Notes: a model not told the origin generated them from the letters alone. Positions 1 through 12,392 are shown, numbered from the stretch's first letter. The stretch is DNA of 58,092 nucleotides from Nephromyces sp. MM_2019 (GCA_015657535.1 JADHZB010000333.1:1-58092), one strand, 5' to 3'. Made by a program: numbers and translations.

Positions 1-3000
1 AATATCTAAAATCTGACATCAACTCTTAGTTGTTAGATATATTATAATTTTTACAAGATAAACTGAGAAAACTTTAAGCGTGCAAATATAAAGGATATAT
101 GAAGAAAAAGTGAGATCTATGACTTTCTAAATGTGTATAATTATATGTTTTATATAATTATAAATAATAATTATTTCATTTATGATTATGTGTATTTTTA
201 TTTGTGTTTTTTATTTTTGTATGTATACATTTGTTTAATTTTTTCAATGTGTATATATATCTACACCAGACTGAGTGTGTGTTTTTAACTGTTAATTAAT
301 CTCTATAGATAATTTTATTTAAATCTCTATAGATAATTTTATTTAAATCTCTATAATTTTATATTCAAATCTCTAAGCAGAGTTTGAATGAGAATAAATT
401 TCTATATAAAATTATATTTAAATATCTATAAATATTTACATGTGTCATAAATACGTTTTTAAGAATTTACATAAAAATGTGTGTATTAGAATATTTCTTT
501 CAAATATATGTATAATGAAATCTATAATTTTTTTCACAGATGAATGTTAGTGTGATCTGAAGTAACTTTAGAATAAATGAGGGAAAATATTGATTTGATA
601 AATTATAACATTTGTATATTTTAGTTAGATTGTTGATAGCTTTCAAAATTGAAACACTATCTTTATAAATATATATATATATAACTTTTTTTCCACCCGA
701 TTTGTTAGTAACATGTAATTAATTAGAGAAAATTTCTACTTATTTAGAACCTCTAATCTAGCTTAGCTATTCTATTAAGCAATTTATATATATAAATATG
801 TATAAATATAAATACATAGAAAATTATGTAATATAAATATATTAAATATATATATGTATATATATATGTAGCTTGTGTACTAATTATATAAAAACTAGTG
901 TATTAGGCATGCTTTGGTAAATAAGACTGTATGGCTAAAAATAAATATATGATAAAGCAGTAATTTTTTATTTCAAAAAAATCGAAATGAACCCTAAATT
1001 AATATAATTTCACCTTAATTATTGTTATACTCAGATATACCTGAAAATGTGCAAGGTTTTATATACATTTCTTTAATCAGAGTGATAAAAATATGGCCAG
1101 CAATCCTTCCCTCTTGTTCTTTTTTATTTTGGGGATTAAAGTGTGATTAATCCCAAATAAAATATATTATATTATACAATTTCTAGGGGGAAAGATAATC
1201 AATAAAAATATTCAATATAACATATAATTAAATTTGTTTATTTATGCCACATATAAAGGATTTGGGTGAAAAAAGGACAGTGTTATGTATTTCACAAGTT
1301 GATTGAACTTGTTCAAGTTGTTACTACATATATCTTATATATATATAAAAGGTATAACAACATTAAATCGCTTGTTATACTAACAACGTCCATTGGCATA
1401 TAGTTTGCACAAATCAAGGCCAGAATATCGGCTTAATTTTTACATACTTGCACTATTTTAAAAGAACATATACATTCACTAAACTTTCTAAGAAACATCC
1501 TGCACAACACCACTATAGTCAACTAACTATTATCACTCATTACTACCTAATTCTATCTACTAATCATACTTTCATAACCTTCTCTACAACATATTTACCT
1601 AGTAACAATTACACAGGATATCTCTAAATAACCTATCATACAATTGATTTACTTGATCGCTAACACTACTTGATATTATCAAATACATTTTAGCTAGATA
1701 CTTGTTATCGTTAAAAATACGTACAGCTAACAATCATATGTATATTTGATGGTCATAACAAATACACACCTGTTAATTTTGATAAACAATATTTATTAAA
1801 TTATTTGATCCCTTGTTTATATATATATCTAAAGATAAAGTTATGCACATGTATATATATTTATATATATTTTATATCCACAGTTAAAAAAAACATTTTT
1901 GTTTTTTTGGTAATTTAAACATACAAATAAAATACATATCATGTATAATTTACACACTAACAAAAAAATTATATCTCAAGACGGTATAACTAATAACACT
2001 CTTCCAAAACACTACCACGGGCTTGCCTCACAAAAGTGTAATAGATAGGTGCTTTATCTTTTTAATTTTTCAAAGCTTATATTATTTCCAAAATCAAAAT
2101 AAGTTGGATATCATACATATAACTTTGCATTAAAATACATTCATGTGTGTGTATTTAACCTAATTACATATATTTGATTAGTCGTGCTTGTGACGTACAT
2201 ACAATTAAAATATACGATTTTTAAACAAATTATAATTATACACCATATAAATGTTATTAAACATAAGGAAACATTAACATATATATTTATATATACATGA
2301 GCTTTTGTATCATTACACGTAAAAGCAAATTTTTTACTTATTTATCTTTTGCCATTTCAGTAACACCTATGTCACAACTTCTCATATTTTATAGTGTAGT
2401 AAAGCATCTTTAAGAGAGAAAATCTATTATAATCATTTATTTAATCTTCCCCTAATCCACACAACTTCTTTTTGTAGAGAGGTCTTCAATCCTTTGAAAA
2501 TTGAACACAATCAGCACTTGGATCTATTTTCTAACCGATCTGAGGCCTACATCTTAACCTTTTAATCTATCTATCCATCTTGAAAGACTTTTTTATTATA
2601 ATAAAGTGGAACTTTTTATTTAATCTTTTGTATCCAAGATTTACGCACTATAATTACAACTCTTAATTCTTTAATTAAACTATCACTAGGGGAAATCCAG
2701 AAAATTTGCTCGACCTACGCCACATCTTTGAATAGCCTACTCGAAGCATATATATAACCCATACGAAAAATAGACGCACCATAATAGTTTACATTTTCTT
2801 TACCGTACCAATATACCTACATTTTCGAGAAAATGATGTCTTGCTCAACCGAATACTTCACTGAGAAAGCGTAATAGCAAAAGATTAACTTTACGTGTCT
2901 GAGAATTTTTGTAGAATCAAACTCTTGCCTTAAGAACAAATCATTCTGAGCTTATCAAAAGAATACAAGTTTTTAGTCTAATCCAAGTATTTATGAGATA

Positions 3001-3022
3001 TCCTTAGTTCCAAGGCTTCAAG
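1..3022. other. AT-rich region without a recognisable gene
   Basis: About 3 kb of very AT-rich sequence with many TA runs and stops in every frame. I see no ORF with coding character, no tRNA-like cloverleaf and no intron-like signals that connect exons. The last few hundred bases (about 2,680-3,020) are less AT-rich and are probably the promoter and 5' UTR of the gene starting at 3023. The only structured element I noted is the 24-bp repeat at 299-368. Confidence 0.5.
299..368. repeat. 24-bp direct tandem repeat, two full copies and one degenerate copy
   Basis: Units at 299-322 and 323-346 are identical and begin ATCTCTATAGATAATTTTAT. A third, shortened copy (347-368) diverges after its first half. 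It lies in noncoding AT-rich DNA and no function is evident. Confidence 0.8.
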
Positions 3023-4929
3023 ATGCAAAACTCTCAAAAGCCTTCGGGCAAAATGTCAGTTTATTTGATTTTCTTGTCTGAATTATTTGGTAGCAATTAT
3101 TCCAATTTTATCTTTTAGCTTACATATGGAAGCCACAACTTGGTCCAGAGACAGTCACGACCTTTTTGATTATGAGGCCTCTCCCTACTTTACCACAAGT
3201 TTAGTTATTAATCCACCGTGCAAAATTTTACGTTCTGGAACAGACGTGTACTGCCAAAGTGATGAAATTAAAGAGAATATCCAAGGAAGCACTGATCACT
3301 TGCTCTCTATTCGACCTGCTTTGATGTCTAATTTTATCAACTTCGCAGGTAAATGATAAGCAAACTATTATTACTATTTGATTTCTTATTGGTCTTTTCA
3401 AGCAGCCAAATATGAAGTTCACCCAGCTGAGAAATTGGCTCTCCCACAAGGTCTGACAAGTAAAAAATTATGGCTGATCGTACGTTATCTTCCAAGTAAA
3501 AAACATGTCATCCAAGAAAATGATATAATAAAACTCGGAAGATGTAAACTGAAAGTCAAACAACTAATCACTGCATCTCAAGGGCATGTTGTAAGTCATA
3601 ATAAATTCAATTTTTTAAAACTAAATCTTAATTTACTTTCTACCAATCCTTGTTTCAGAGCCTCAGATACGATGAATTCCCATGCATAGAAGCCCCCAAC
3701 ACACTGAGGTATTTAAGAAATCCTCTTCTGTCACCATATTTTTAACCTATCTATTTAATTATCCAGCGAGATGAGTAACGCACAATGCAGAATCTGCTTG
3801 ATGGAAGGTGGGACCCCAGAGGACCCACTCATCCAAGCTTGTGCTTGCCGAGGTATTGGCACTTTTTAAACAAGTTTTTGAATTTAAAATAAAATTTACA
3901 CTTTTCACAATCCTTTCAGGTACAATCGAATATATACATGTATCATGCCTTAAAAGATGGATAACAGACAAACTTTCCTTTTCAGTTAGTAGCTTTGATG
4001 ACTACCATAATTTAAATTGGTAATTTTAGACTATTATTGTTATTGTTAGTCGGATCAATCGAAAAGCTGCTATTGTTTGAAGCTAGTAAGATGTGAACTG
4101 TGTAGACAGTCTTTTCCTATTGTGGTCAAAAAGGGAAATGGTAAAGCCCATTACCAGAGTTTGACCGATTATTTCTTGAATTTAATTTTGCTCAATATTT
4201 TGATAATTAGGTGAGAGTATACAGCTCTTTCACACTCCTGAGGAGGTCCTCACTCCACCTTTGATTGTTCTAGAAAATTTAATTGGAGTAAATTAAATAT
4301 AATTTTTTAATTGCATTAGCAGTTCTAAATACTTTTAAATTTAATTTTATAGGTCAGCCCACGATCATATCATATAATATCTATCAGAAATCAAATTAAA
4401 CTAGTTGGTCTTTATTTTTAAACTAAAATTGAAATAATTATTATTTTTACTCGAAACTTTTAATGCATATTCACCATCTGAATATTTTCAGGGTCGAGGC
4501 CATGATTGTGATGTACGTATATCGGATGTATCAATATCCCGTCATCATGCCACATTAAGTTATGAAAATGGTAGAAAGAAATATTTCTAAATCTTTCTGA
4601 ATTTTTCATTATTTAAACTTTAACTTTAAACAGATAAATTCACAATAGAAGACCACAATTCAAAATTTGGAACGCTCGTGTCTGTTAAACACCCTCTACC
4701 AATTAAGGAATCAGGTATAAGCACTTAAATTACAAATTATTTTTGAATATTCCTTCAACATGCATATGCTACTAAATATGCAGAAGATCTAGCATTCCAA
4801 GCTGGTCGGACTGTGCTAACGCTTCAGCTCTTAGATACTGATAAATCTGATCAGAACAAGCTTACAAATTATCGTGATTCAATAATAAAGATGATGAGAG
4901 GAGAAAACTCAGCTTCTTGTGAACAATAA
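3023..4929 (+). CDS. RING-CH (RINGv) and FHA domain protein, 12 exons, 391 aa
   Basis: Predicted membrane-type E3 ubiquitin ligase module joined to a phosphothreonine-binding FHA domain. The exons are 3023-3054, 3119-3348, 3403-3590, 3659-3708, 3767-3852, 3920-3984, 4050-4140, 4211-4287, 4353-4403, 4492-4570, 4634-4714 and 4784-4929. They sum to 1,176 nt and keep frame throughout. The RINGv zinc ligands run from CRIC (C174, C177) through CAC and H-x2-C to CELC (C232-C235), with the W of the family (RW) after the His-Cys pair. The FHA core lies at about residues 274-355: GRGHDCD (from 291), the SRHH motif (306-309) and HNSKFGT. Residues about 90-150 carry a conserved-looking stretch (NDIIKLGRCKLKVK) that may be a second, FHA-like half-domain. 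There are no transmembrane segments, unlike most MARCH proteins. Acceptor choice at exon 3 is ambiguous by 3 nt. The domain calls are firm; the substrate is unknown. Confidence 0.85.
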
Positions 4930-6400
4930 CATTCACCTTAACTTCAAAACCAAATAATATATTTTGAAAACAACATTTTTTCACACTCATCTCGTTTTTT
5001 TAAATTAATCGGCTAATGAGCTCAAAAATTGTAATCTGAACTAATTCTTGACCTCCATCAATTACTATAAAATAATATTGTAATTTCAAACTGCACAATT
5101 CAAGAATGCTCTCTTGTCTCTAAAAATATCTTTTCAACCACTACTTAGGAAAATACTATTTTATTCCATCAATTTTAACTTACGATTTATAACATAAAGA
5201 TATTTACATTCATTCTACTTTATAAGCGAACCTCCTAGACAACTATCTTTAGTCACGTGCACTCAGAAAACGATTTATAAATCTTATATAGATTATAATT
5301 ATAGAAAATATTTTCAAAATCAGCATTTAGTATTACTGAAATCAGCAGAAGATTTTGTACTTATATTCTTGAATTAAACTTACATACTTTTTCATTAAAA
5401 GAATCAAACTACCCACAACTTAAAATTATTGTATATTATGCAACATTAATAAAATCCATAACAAGTACAAATATTTGATTAGAATATTGTGATAGCAATT
5501 TTTTTCTATAACTATAGCATGATTTTATTAATATATTTAATACATTAAAATTAACAAATTCAAGAAGCTTTTTTAATCTAAAACAAGTTAAAGCATATTT
5601 AAAGAGGAATTGAACAATAAATACATAGGCATTCAAAAACTTTTGTAATGTAGATAAAAGTTAGAAAACTGTCATGGAAATTTATATATAGATCAGAGGC
5701 AAATCCATTTAATGAAAAACATCAAAAGACTATATCTTCTTAGAATTGCTCCATGATACAAAATATAGTTCAGACGCTTTTGTTACCTTTAACTTTATTA
5801 TAGATTTATCAGCAAAAACACTTTAAGTACAGTTTAACTTAGGCTGAAATCTTTTATTTCTAAAGTTTTATCAAATTTACTAAATTTTTATTATATTTTT
5901 TATATTAAATTGATTCTTTTCGTTAAGCCTATTTTGCAAAAGTAAATTAAATCAAGCTAGATATTAACTTCGTTTGTTCCTTAAATCAAGTAACAATTCA
6001 TCTAAATCTAGACTACTCTGAAATTCAACGTAACAAAGTAGATTGAATATCTTAATAAACAAGTTGGTGAACTATTTATTAACAATTTGATATATTCTAC
6101 CTAAATTACTAAGCCTAACATTTAAATAAATATATAAATTTTTTTAGTTTTTTTTATTATTTGAAAAATTTAACTTAAATACTATTGATTTAGTTTGAAA
6201 ACTTTGATTCTAGCACCCTAATATTTGGTATCTTGTGAAGTTTCATAAACCGAATCAAATATGCTATTGCTTCATTCCTATGACTACTCCAGTCTTAAAA
6301 ATATTCAACATGTGTTTGAAATATATTTTCTATACAAATAGTTTTTATCAGTCTTAATTATATTGTAGATATACAGATTTTCTCTGTATTCTTTGCTATA
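4930..6400. other. Intergenic region, no gene seen
   Basis: AT-rich spacer between two plus-strand genes. The one longer reverse-strand reading frame near 5,436-5,636 is dominated by AT-rich codons and lacks any recognisable motif. I see no RNA gene or significant repeat. Confidence 0.5.
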
Positions 6401-7621
6401 ATGACTAATGAAAAATATGATTCTCGTTTGAAGGGAATTGCCATTGCTGTGTTTTTCCTCGCAATATTTATAGGATTTGGGCTTGGAGGTAAAAATTATT
6501 CATTATTATCTATTAGACCTCATTTCTTATTAGTTCATAAAAAGACTTTGAAAAGAGATGCAATTTATTGAATTTATCACACTACACATGGATTTGATTT
6601 ATTTTATGACTTTCAATGTTTGATTTTAAACTATTTTATTTTTCTTGGTATGGCTATTAATCCAGACATTATGTTTTCGAGTGCTCCTTTTAAATATACA
6701 TAATAGGCCTACATTTTCTTTAATGATTTTCAATATCTATAATTACTATTAAAAGGTTTCTTTGTTGCTGTTAATATAATAACTCCAACAATTTTACCTT
6801 CCAACTTCCTTAATACGGACCCGACACCTGGAACCTGGAATATACTACAGGAGGACTCACTAGGGGCTAGTTTTTTAATGGGAGGAAATTTCGCTATCTC
6901 AATTAAAATCGACAATTTATCAAATTACAAGCTTGAATATATAGCTGGAAATTTCAGCTTTTTTTACTATCCAATTGGTAATAGTATCGAATGCCTATTA
7001 TTTAATGGTGGTATGCTTTTAGTATTTTATTTATAAAGTCTTTAGCTGAACTTTGAAAGTATATGAATTTAAATGCTATTCAGGATTACTTGATGTAAAC
7101 TCAGAACCTGCACTGCTGAGGAGAATTGAACTTTACCAGACAGTGCCTGAAGATTCTCCAAAGGATTCTTGGGGTGTACCTAAAACTTTGAAGGTAGCAA
7201 TTTTGGGTTTTGTGAATAACACACTTCTTTCCTTTTTCTGAATTTAATTATGCGAAATTTTTATCAAAATTAGGTATCACTTAGGAGCAACAGCCAAGAT
7301 GCTCAGAATAAATTGGAGATTCTGTGGAATGTTGGGTTGAGGATACCATCAACACAAACCGAAGAAATTACTCTTTTCTACCAGGACTGTGTGAAACATA
7401 ACCTTCTCTTATTCTCAGTTAGATATACACAGGATAGCAAAACAACTTTTGCAGAATCATCGACTTATTTCTATTATGAAAATTTGTTTGTTGCAAGATG
7501 CTACCAAAATATAACAAGCTCATCACTTATTGCTCAAACAATAAATAATTGGCCAAAAGAACTATTCAAGAACCTAATAAATGACCCAAATTTAGTTGAT
7601 TGGGACTCTGTCAATAATTAA
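6401..7621 (+). CDS. Single-pass membrane protein of unknown function, 4 exons
   Basis: I do not recognise a family with confidence. Exon 1 (6401-6488) encodes a short charged N-terminus followed by one hydrophobic segment that continues into exon 2 (from 6756), giving an N-terminal signal anchor at about residues 12-37. Exon 3 ends at 7193 and exon 4 is 7274-7621, in phase. Its 5' boundary is unsure: acceptors at about 7059 and about 7074 both keep frame. The rest (about 250 residues) is a soluble, beta-rich-looking domain with several predicted N-glycosylation sequons (for example NLS, NFS, NIT). One N-terminal membrane anchor plus a beta-sandwich-like domain resembles the layout of LEA2/NDR1-type proteins, but this is only an impression of architecture. 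The domain probably faces the secretory lumen or cell exterior. Confidence 0.6.
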
Positions 7622-8332
7622 ATCCTAATTGTTGTTATGAAATAACCAACCTCGATTGAAACTTCGCTTTAAAAAATATTTATTGACTTTTAAGATTATT
7701 TTGAAAATTTTATTACTGCAATTCATTTCTATAAATACATTTGAAAAGAGGTTAGTTCAATAATTTCGGTTAAGCAATCAATAATGAATTAATCCGTCAA
7801 AGTGTTAATTAATTTTTATTAGTAAGGACTGTTGTTATTTCTAGAACTTTTGCAATTGTGAAAATTTTAAGGATTCTTATAGCAATGACGGTTTTGTGTA
7901 GATATATATCAGTTTAAATTATTTTAGATTCGGCTTGCATTTAAGTTCTTTCAATTCTGAGTGCCAAACATATTAATCCCAATTACTTTGTTAATTAAAA
8001 TAATTAATTTAAAAATTAATTTCTTATATGGTTCTTAAGCCTAATGCAATTTGCTAAGGCTAATTGCAAAGTATTCTGGAGTTCGACTCGAAATTGATAA
8101 GTATAAGAAAATTTCTTTGATAATAGCTGAATTTTTTCTGTTAGCAATCAAGGAATTTATAATTTTAGTTAATGAATATAATTGATATCTAAGTAATTTA
8201 AAATTTTATCTTTAATATTTGATGGCTTTTTTCTCTTGTAGACCTTACGTTAACGCCCGAGTAAAAACTTTGTTTGAACAGTTGAGGAACGGAGAAGTAA
8301 CATTCAGTCTAACATATTATTAAGTATATTTT
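7622..8332. other. Intergenic region, probable 5' UTR of the PEBP gene at its right end
   Basis: AT-rich spacer. A short open stretch at 8222-8323 (33 codons, ending in TAA) just upstream of the PEBP start looks less AT-rich than its surroundings, but it cannot be spliced in frame to the PEBP ATG. It is most simply 5' UTR. Confidence 0.5.
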
Positions 8333-9146
8333 ATGCAAAGGCTAGCAACTCAAAATATGAATCAAAATCTTCCTGATCTGAAAAAACTTGAAAAGGAATC
8401 AATAATTCCTGACGTAATACCAGCTGACTTTAAAGGACAACCCACAGTTAGTATAAATATTAGCTATAGGTGTGGTAATGAAGTTTTATGCGGAAACACC
8501 CTAGAGGTAAATGTAACAGCGTCAATACCCAGAATTATTAAATTCAGCGTGCCTCCACCAGAACATAAAGAATATGTGTTGTTAATGACAGACCCAGATG
8601 CTCCATCAAGGTAAGAAACCAATGTATTTGTAACATAAAGTGGTTAATAAATAAGGTGTTTTTTCAGATCCTCACCATACATGAAAGAGTGGGCTCACTG
8701 GGTATTAGCATCAATAAAAACAGATACTTTGAATCATGGAACTTCTTCAGGGACGAATACTTTACGTAATTCCATTTTGGTGATTATATATAAAGTTCAG
8801 GACTTTTCTTGAATAAGCATAAACTATCAAGTCCACATAGTGCTTAATATAATGTTATTATTCTTTAGTTAAAATTAGTTACATTAATTTTCGTATCATT
8901 TTCACAGTTGCTTACAATGGCCCTTCACCACCGAAAAATAGTGGTCCTCATAGATACGTTTTCCTACTCTTTTTAGCTCCTGAAGGAGCTTCGTCAAAAA
9001 TAAAAAACTTACCTAGCACAGGGGATAGCAGAGAGCCTCAGAAAAGGGGTAAATGGAATGGTATAGGAACTGCATGGAATTTAGCGAATACTTATAATTT
9101 TCAATTTGTTGGGATAAATTGGTTCTATTGTGAGAACAAGTCGTGA
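8333..9146 (+). CDS. Phosphatidylethanolamine-binding protein (PEBP/RKIP family)
   Basis: Three exons (8333-8610, 8668-8765, 8908-9146) give 615 nt, or 204 codons plus TGA, close to the usual PEBP length of about 190. The ligand-binding signature is present. MTDPDAPSR (about residues 84-92) forms the anion pocket. KEWAHWVLASI follows. Exon 3 starts with AYNGPSPPKNSGPHRYVF, matching the family's GP-x-PP and G-x-HRY motifs. PEBPs bind phospholipid head groups and in animals modulate Raf and other kinases; in protozoa the physiological role is less clear. No signal peptide is seen, so it is likely cytosolic. A second in-frame ATG lies 8 codons downstream of the chosen start, so the N-terminus could be slightly shorter. 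All introns are GT..AG. Confidence 0.93.
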
Positions 9147-9860
9147 GATTTTTATTTCTTAAATAATTTCAAGTTAAACAATTAATTCGAGCTCAAAAGA
9201 TCATTAAAAAAAGATTTTTGCAAACTATAAATGTTCTATAAATGCATCTTGATGAACAATTCTAGAAAGTTTGACTAGTAGCTGTTTTGTAATACAAATT
9301 GGTTTAACACTGCACGAATTCTAGTGCAAAGTACAGTGCCATTTTGTACGATAAATTACTTTCATTAAACGAGAAATTAGACAAGTTTTATTTAATGTGA
9401 AAGTTAAATCATGCAATTGTGTAGCTAAACGATCAGAAAAGCCTTGACTGCAAACACAAGTTGAATCTGTTTATAACAAAGCTTCACCTAAGTAAACTGA
9501 TTTGTAGTGAGCCTACATATTCGGTTGGGTAGTAGTAAATCGAGTTAGCAAGTAAGCTCATTTATGAAATAGAAAATGAAAAATTTAGAAAATAACTGTC
9601 TAAGAAGTTGTATAACAATCATCTACGGAAGGCTTAAGCAAGTAGGTAATCATGAAAAAAGTTATTCTTCTAGATACTAAGTCGATAGAATTATTTAGAT
9701 GCCAATTTAATATCTTCTTCCTTCTTGACTTTCCCATCAACTAACACTTTCTTTGAATACAGCTCCTTTTTTAAAATTTAATATTTAAACAATTTTACCT
9801 CTAACCACTCAGCCTCCACAACTTTCTCCTCTTTTTTCTTATTAAGATATACTATAAACC
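9147..9860. other. Intergenic region, promoter/5' UTR of the ribosomal protein gene
   Basis: AT-rich with a pyrimidine-rich stretch (about 9,712-9,845: repeated CTTC, TTCC and CTCC) just before the eL43 start. Pyrimidine-rich leaders are common for ribosomal protein genes, but none is proven here. No other gene seen. Confidence 0.45.
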
Positions 9861-10411
9861 ATGGCTAGAAGGACAAAGAAGGTGAGTTTACGCAGTTCTT
9901 GAAAACGATAGAAAAACAGCTTATATATTTTCTCTCGGAAGAAAATTTCTCTATAGATTTTTATTTGAAAGAATAAACTCTTTTCATTAACAAAACATCA
10001 CATAGAAATATTGTTCTGATGTAACCAGTATGTAGTTAAAGTTAAACCGTTCTCAATTCTGACATTTTATTTCAGGTTGGTATCACAGGGAAGTATGGCA
10101 CAAGATACGGTGCCTCCTTGAGAAAGCAAATCCAGAAAATTGAAACTCAACAACACTCCAAGTTTGTTTCTCCCTTTAGTGGAAAGGTACTAGCTGAAAT
10201 TCTTTTTTATTTTTTTGAGATTACACATTTTTTTTCCTTTACATTCGCAACTCAGAAATCAGCTAAGCGTTTGGCGGTAGGAATATGGCACTGCAAGAGC
10301 TCAAATAAAAAGATAGCAGGCGGAGCTTGGGCATTGAGTACAGCAGCAGCCACAACTATTAAAACAACTGTGGCTCGTCTCAGAAAACAATATGAAGAAA
10401 AGAGAGCATAA
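9861..10411 (+). CDS. RPL37A: 60S ribosomal protein eL43 (L37a)
   Basis: Large-subunit ribosomal protein of 95 aa, the normal family length. Exons are 9861-9881, 10076-10186 and 10256-10411, all phase 0. The family core is unmistakable: [20 protein letters not shown] at the N-terminus, AVGIWHC in the middle and a KIAGGAW strand before the basic C-terminal helix. The odd point is the zinc ribbon. In typical eL43 two CxxC pairs (near residues 39/42 and 57/60) hold a zinc ion. Here the first pair is Ser39-Pro-Phe-Ser42 and the second is Cys57-Lys-Ser-Ser60, so three of four ligands are serine. The rest of the domain is well conserved and has no stop, so the gene does not look like a pseudogene. 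The first exon of only seven codons is typical of ribosomal protein genes. Confidence 0.96.
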
Positions 10412-10450
10412 TTACTTATGATAGTTCATTATTACTTATGATAGTTCATT
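10411..10450. repeat. 20-bp tandem duplication right after the eL43 stop codon
   Basis: ATTACTTATGATAGTTCATT occurs twice back to back (10411-10430 and 10431-10450), starting on the last base of the TAA stop. It would lie in the 3' UTR. Confidence 0.9.
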
Positions 10451-10737
10451 TATTGTTACTTGTTATAATTTAACCCTCTCACTACCTCTTTTACTTTAAA
10501 CTTATAACTTCTTATAATATTAAGCTTTGTGCTTTATTTACATGTTGAAGTTCACTCAAACATTTACATTTACAAATGTTTTATACGAATTATATATATC
10601 TATTCTTTGGAAGAAAATCCTTTTTAGGTTTTGTAAACTTGTTGAAGCATATATTTCTAATATCATCATACAGTATTATCAATTGATTTATATGTTTTAA
10701 AAAAGGAATTTTCTAAAGTTTAGGTAATGATAAAATT
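10451..10737. other. Convergent 3' region between eL43 and the ALKBH6-like gene
   Basis: Short AT-rich spacer holding the 3' ends of both convergent transcripts. No gene or structured element was recognised. Confidence 0.5.
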
Positions 10738-12392
10738 TTATTCAGCTTTAGTTGATACGTGTCTAAAAGTTATAGATATTCTTTCTCTTGATAAGTTGGA
10801 ATCTGTAAAAAACATTTAATCATATTTAATTTATAAAAGTACATTAGATTCTACAATCTTGTATATAAACGTTGTAAGCAAAATCACTGTCTCATTGGTT
10901 CAATACCTTTGTAACTGTTAAGTTCAGCTCCTAAAATATCTTTGTTTATTCTGAAGAAGTAATTAGTTTGATATTTTGGTATATATGAACTCAGTGATAC
11001 TTACTTATCATCTTCAATTCCATGTAAGAATTCTGAGTAAGCCTTATCTTTGAAGATTAATAAGCTACGTGGCGGGACTTCAAACGAAAATAGCTTGGAG
11101 TCTGAAGCTCTATAAAATAAAATAATTTTTTGTTGAAAGTAAAAGTTATTTTTATAAGTTTTTGTACTTGCTCTCACTAGCTCTTCTATAAAAATTGAAA
11201 AAGCAGCTTTGGTCTGAAGAATGAAATAAATTACAGTTAAAGGATAAAAATCTAATTTGGAAATTTTATACTTAAGCTAAGGATTGTCACAATTGGGAAA
11301 TAGGCTGGACCATCAGAATGAGGTAGTATGCCCATGCCAGCCTGAAAGACAGAGTTTTAACACCATATAGATATTTTTCATCAATTTGATAAGCTTACAT
11401 CATAGTGATTAACAAGAATGTGATTGGGGTGTGTTGATGTGTTAAAAAGACCAGTTTCAACCAAAACCCTGTATTGTAAAGAGCAATAAAAAAATAATCT
11501 AGTACCTGCTTGAATCAAAAATTAGCTAACATGCGTTAATATTAAGTAATCGTATTAGTTTTCTGCTAAGTAATTATACAAAATGTTGTGATTTCCAGTG
11601 GATTTTACTTTATAAAGCATTTGGACCATTTTGGTAATTCCTCTATGTCGATTAATCCTTCGTTTGTTACTGTTCCACCCCACCTCTGAAAATATTAACC
11701 AATAAGCCGTAAACTTAAAAATATACACATGTTTGAAAAATGAGCCTACTTGAACTCTTCTGCCATGTAACTCTATGTATCTGATATTCAAAATATATAA
11801 TATTTTAAACTCTATTTCGAAATTAGAATCACAAAGGTCCTTTTACTTGTCTTTCCTAATTCTTATTTTGTGGTTTAATTTCGATTCCAAATTTTTAGAA
11901 ATAAAATCTGAATGTAATACAAGATGAGATGAAAGGCATAATCTTGATTATATTATTCAAGTTTTATTTATCTAATGATTTATACTGATCAAAATTTTTT
12001 TTATACAGTGTTAGATTTATTTAAAATGCCATTATTCACCTTTGATTAGATAAATAGAGTCTATAGATGAAATTTTGTGTTTTTCCAAATCAAGTCCATA
12101 ATTCCTCTAAGTTATGACAATATAATTTATTTAGATATAAATTATCTTACAATTATTCAAGTTGTAATATTAAGGTTAAGCAGGATTCGAATAGGATAGA
12201 AAACAAAATTATATTTTTGAAGATTTTTAATACCTGGTAGAAATGACTCACTAGATCCTCCGGTAAATCAGTGTCAGGCGATACGAAAGTTGTTACTTGT
12301 TCGTTTACATCTTTATTCGGAGATGTTTTTTCTTGCGGAGTTTTAGCTAATCTTAAAAGCTGTTTTAAAGATAAATTCTGCATCTTGCTCAT
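10738..12392 (-). CDS. ALKBH6: ALKBH6-like Fe(II)/2-oxoglutarate dioxygenase, 9 exons, 241 aa
   Basis: AlkB-family oxygenase. Reverse-strand exons in order are 12392-12234, 11839-11750, 11685-11609, 11468-11399, 11341-11272, 11213-11168, 11109-11005, 10950-10907 and 10802-10738. They total 726 nt and keep frame; human ALKBH6 is 238 aa. Diagnostic features in order are ELHGRRVQRWGG, NHILVNHY, the iron motif LPHSDGPAYFP (His140-x-Asp142), VPPRSLLIFKDKAYSEFLHGI (third iron ligand His200), and the AlkB RxxxxxR 2-oxoglutarate motif in RISITFR (Arg228/Arg234). All catalytic residues are therefore present. The 5' boundary of exon 2 is the weak point: it uses an AAG acceptor and could be shorter. Expected activity is oxidative demethylation of nucleic acid; the natural substrate of ALKBH6 is not settled. 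Confidence 0.9.

Noticed and set aside
5436..5636. 66-codon reverse-strand frame
   Set aside because: AT-driven Leu/Phe/Tyr/Lys composition, no motif, no promoter or splice context.
6401..7621. Firm assignment of the single-pass membrane protein to the LEA2 family
   Set aside because: Only overall layout (N-terminal anchor plus beta-rich domain) is similar; no specific motif could be matched by eye.
8060..8100. GTTCGACTC resembling a tRNA B box
   Set aside because: No acceptor stem, no A box and no cloverleaf can be drawn around it.
8222..8323. Short frame starting MAFFSCRPYVNARVKTLFEQ upstream of the PEBP start
   Set aside because: It ends in TAA, and neither of its GT donors can be joined in frame to the PEBP ATG; treated as 5' UTR.
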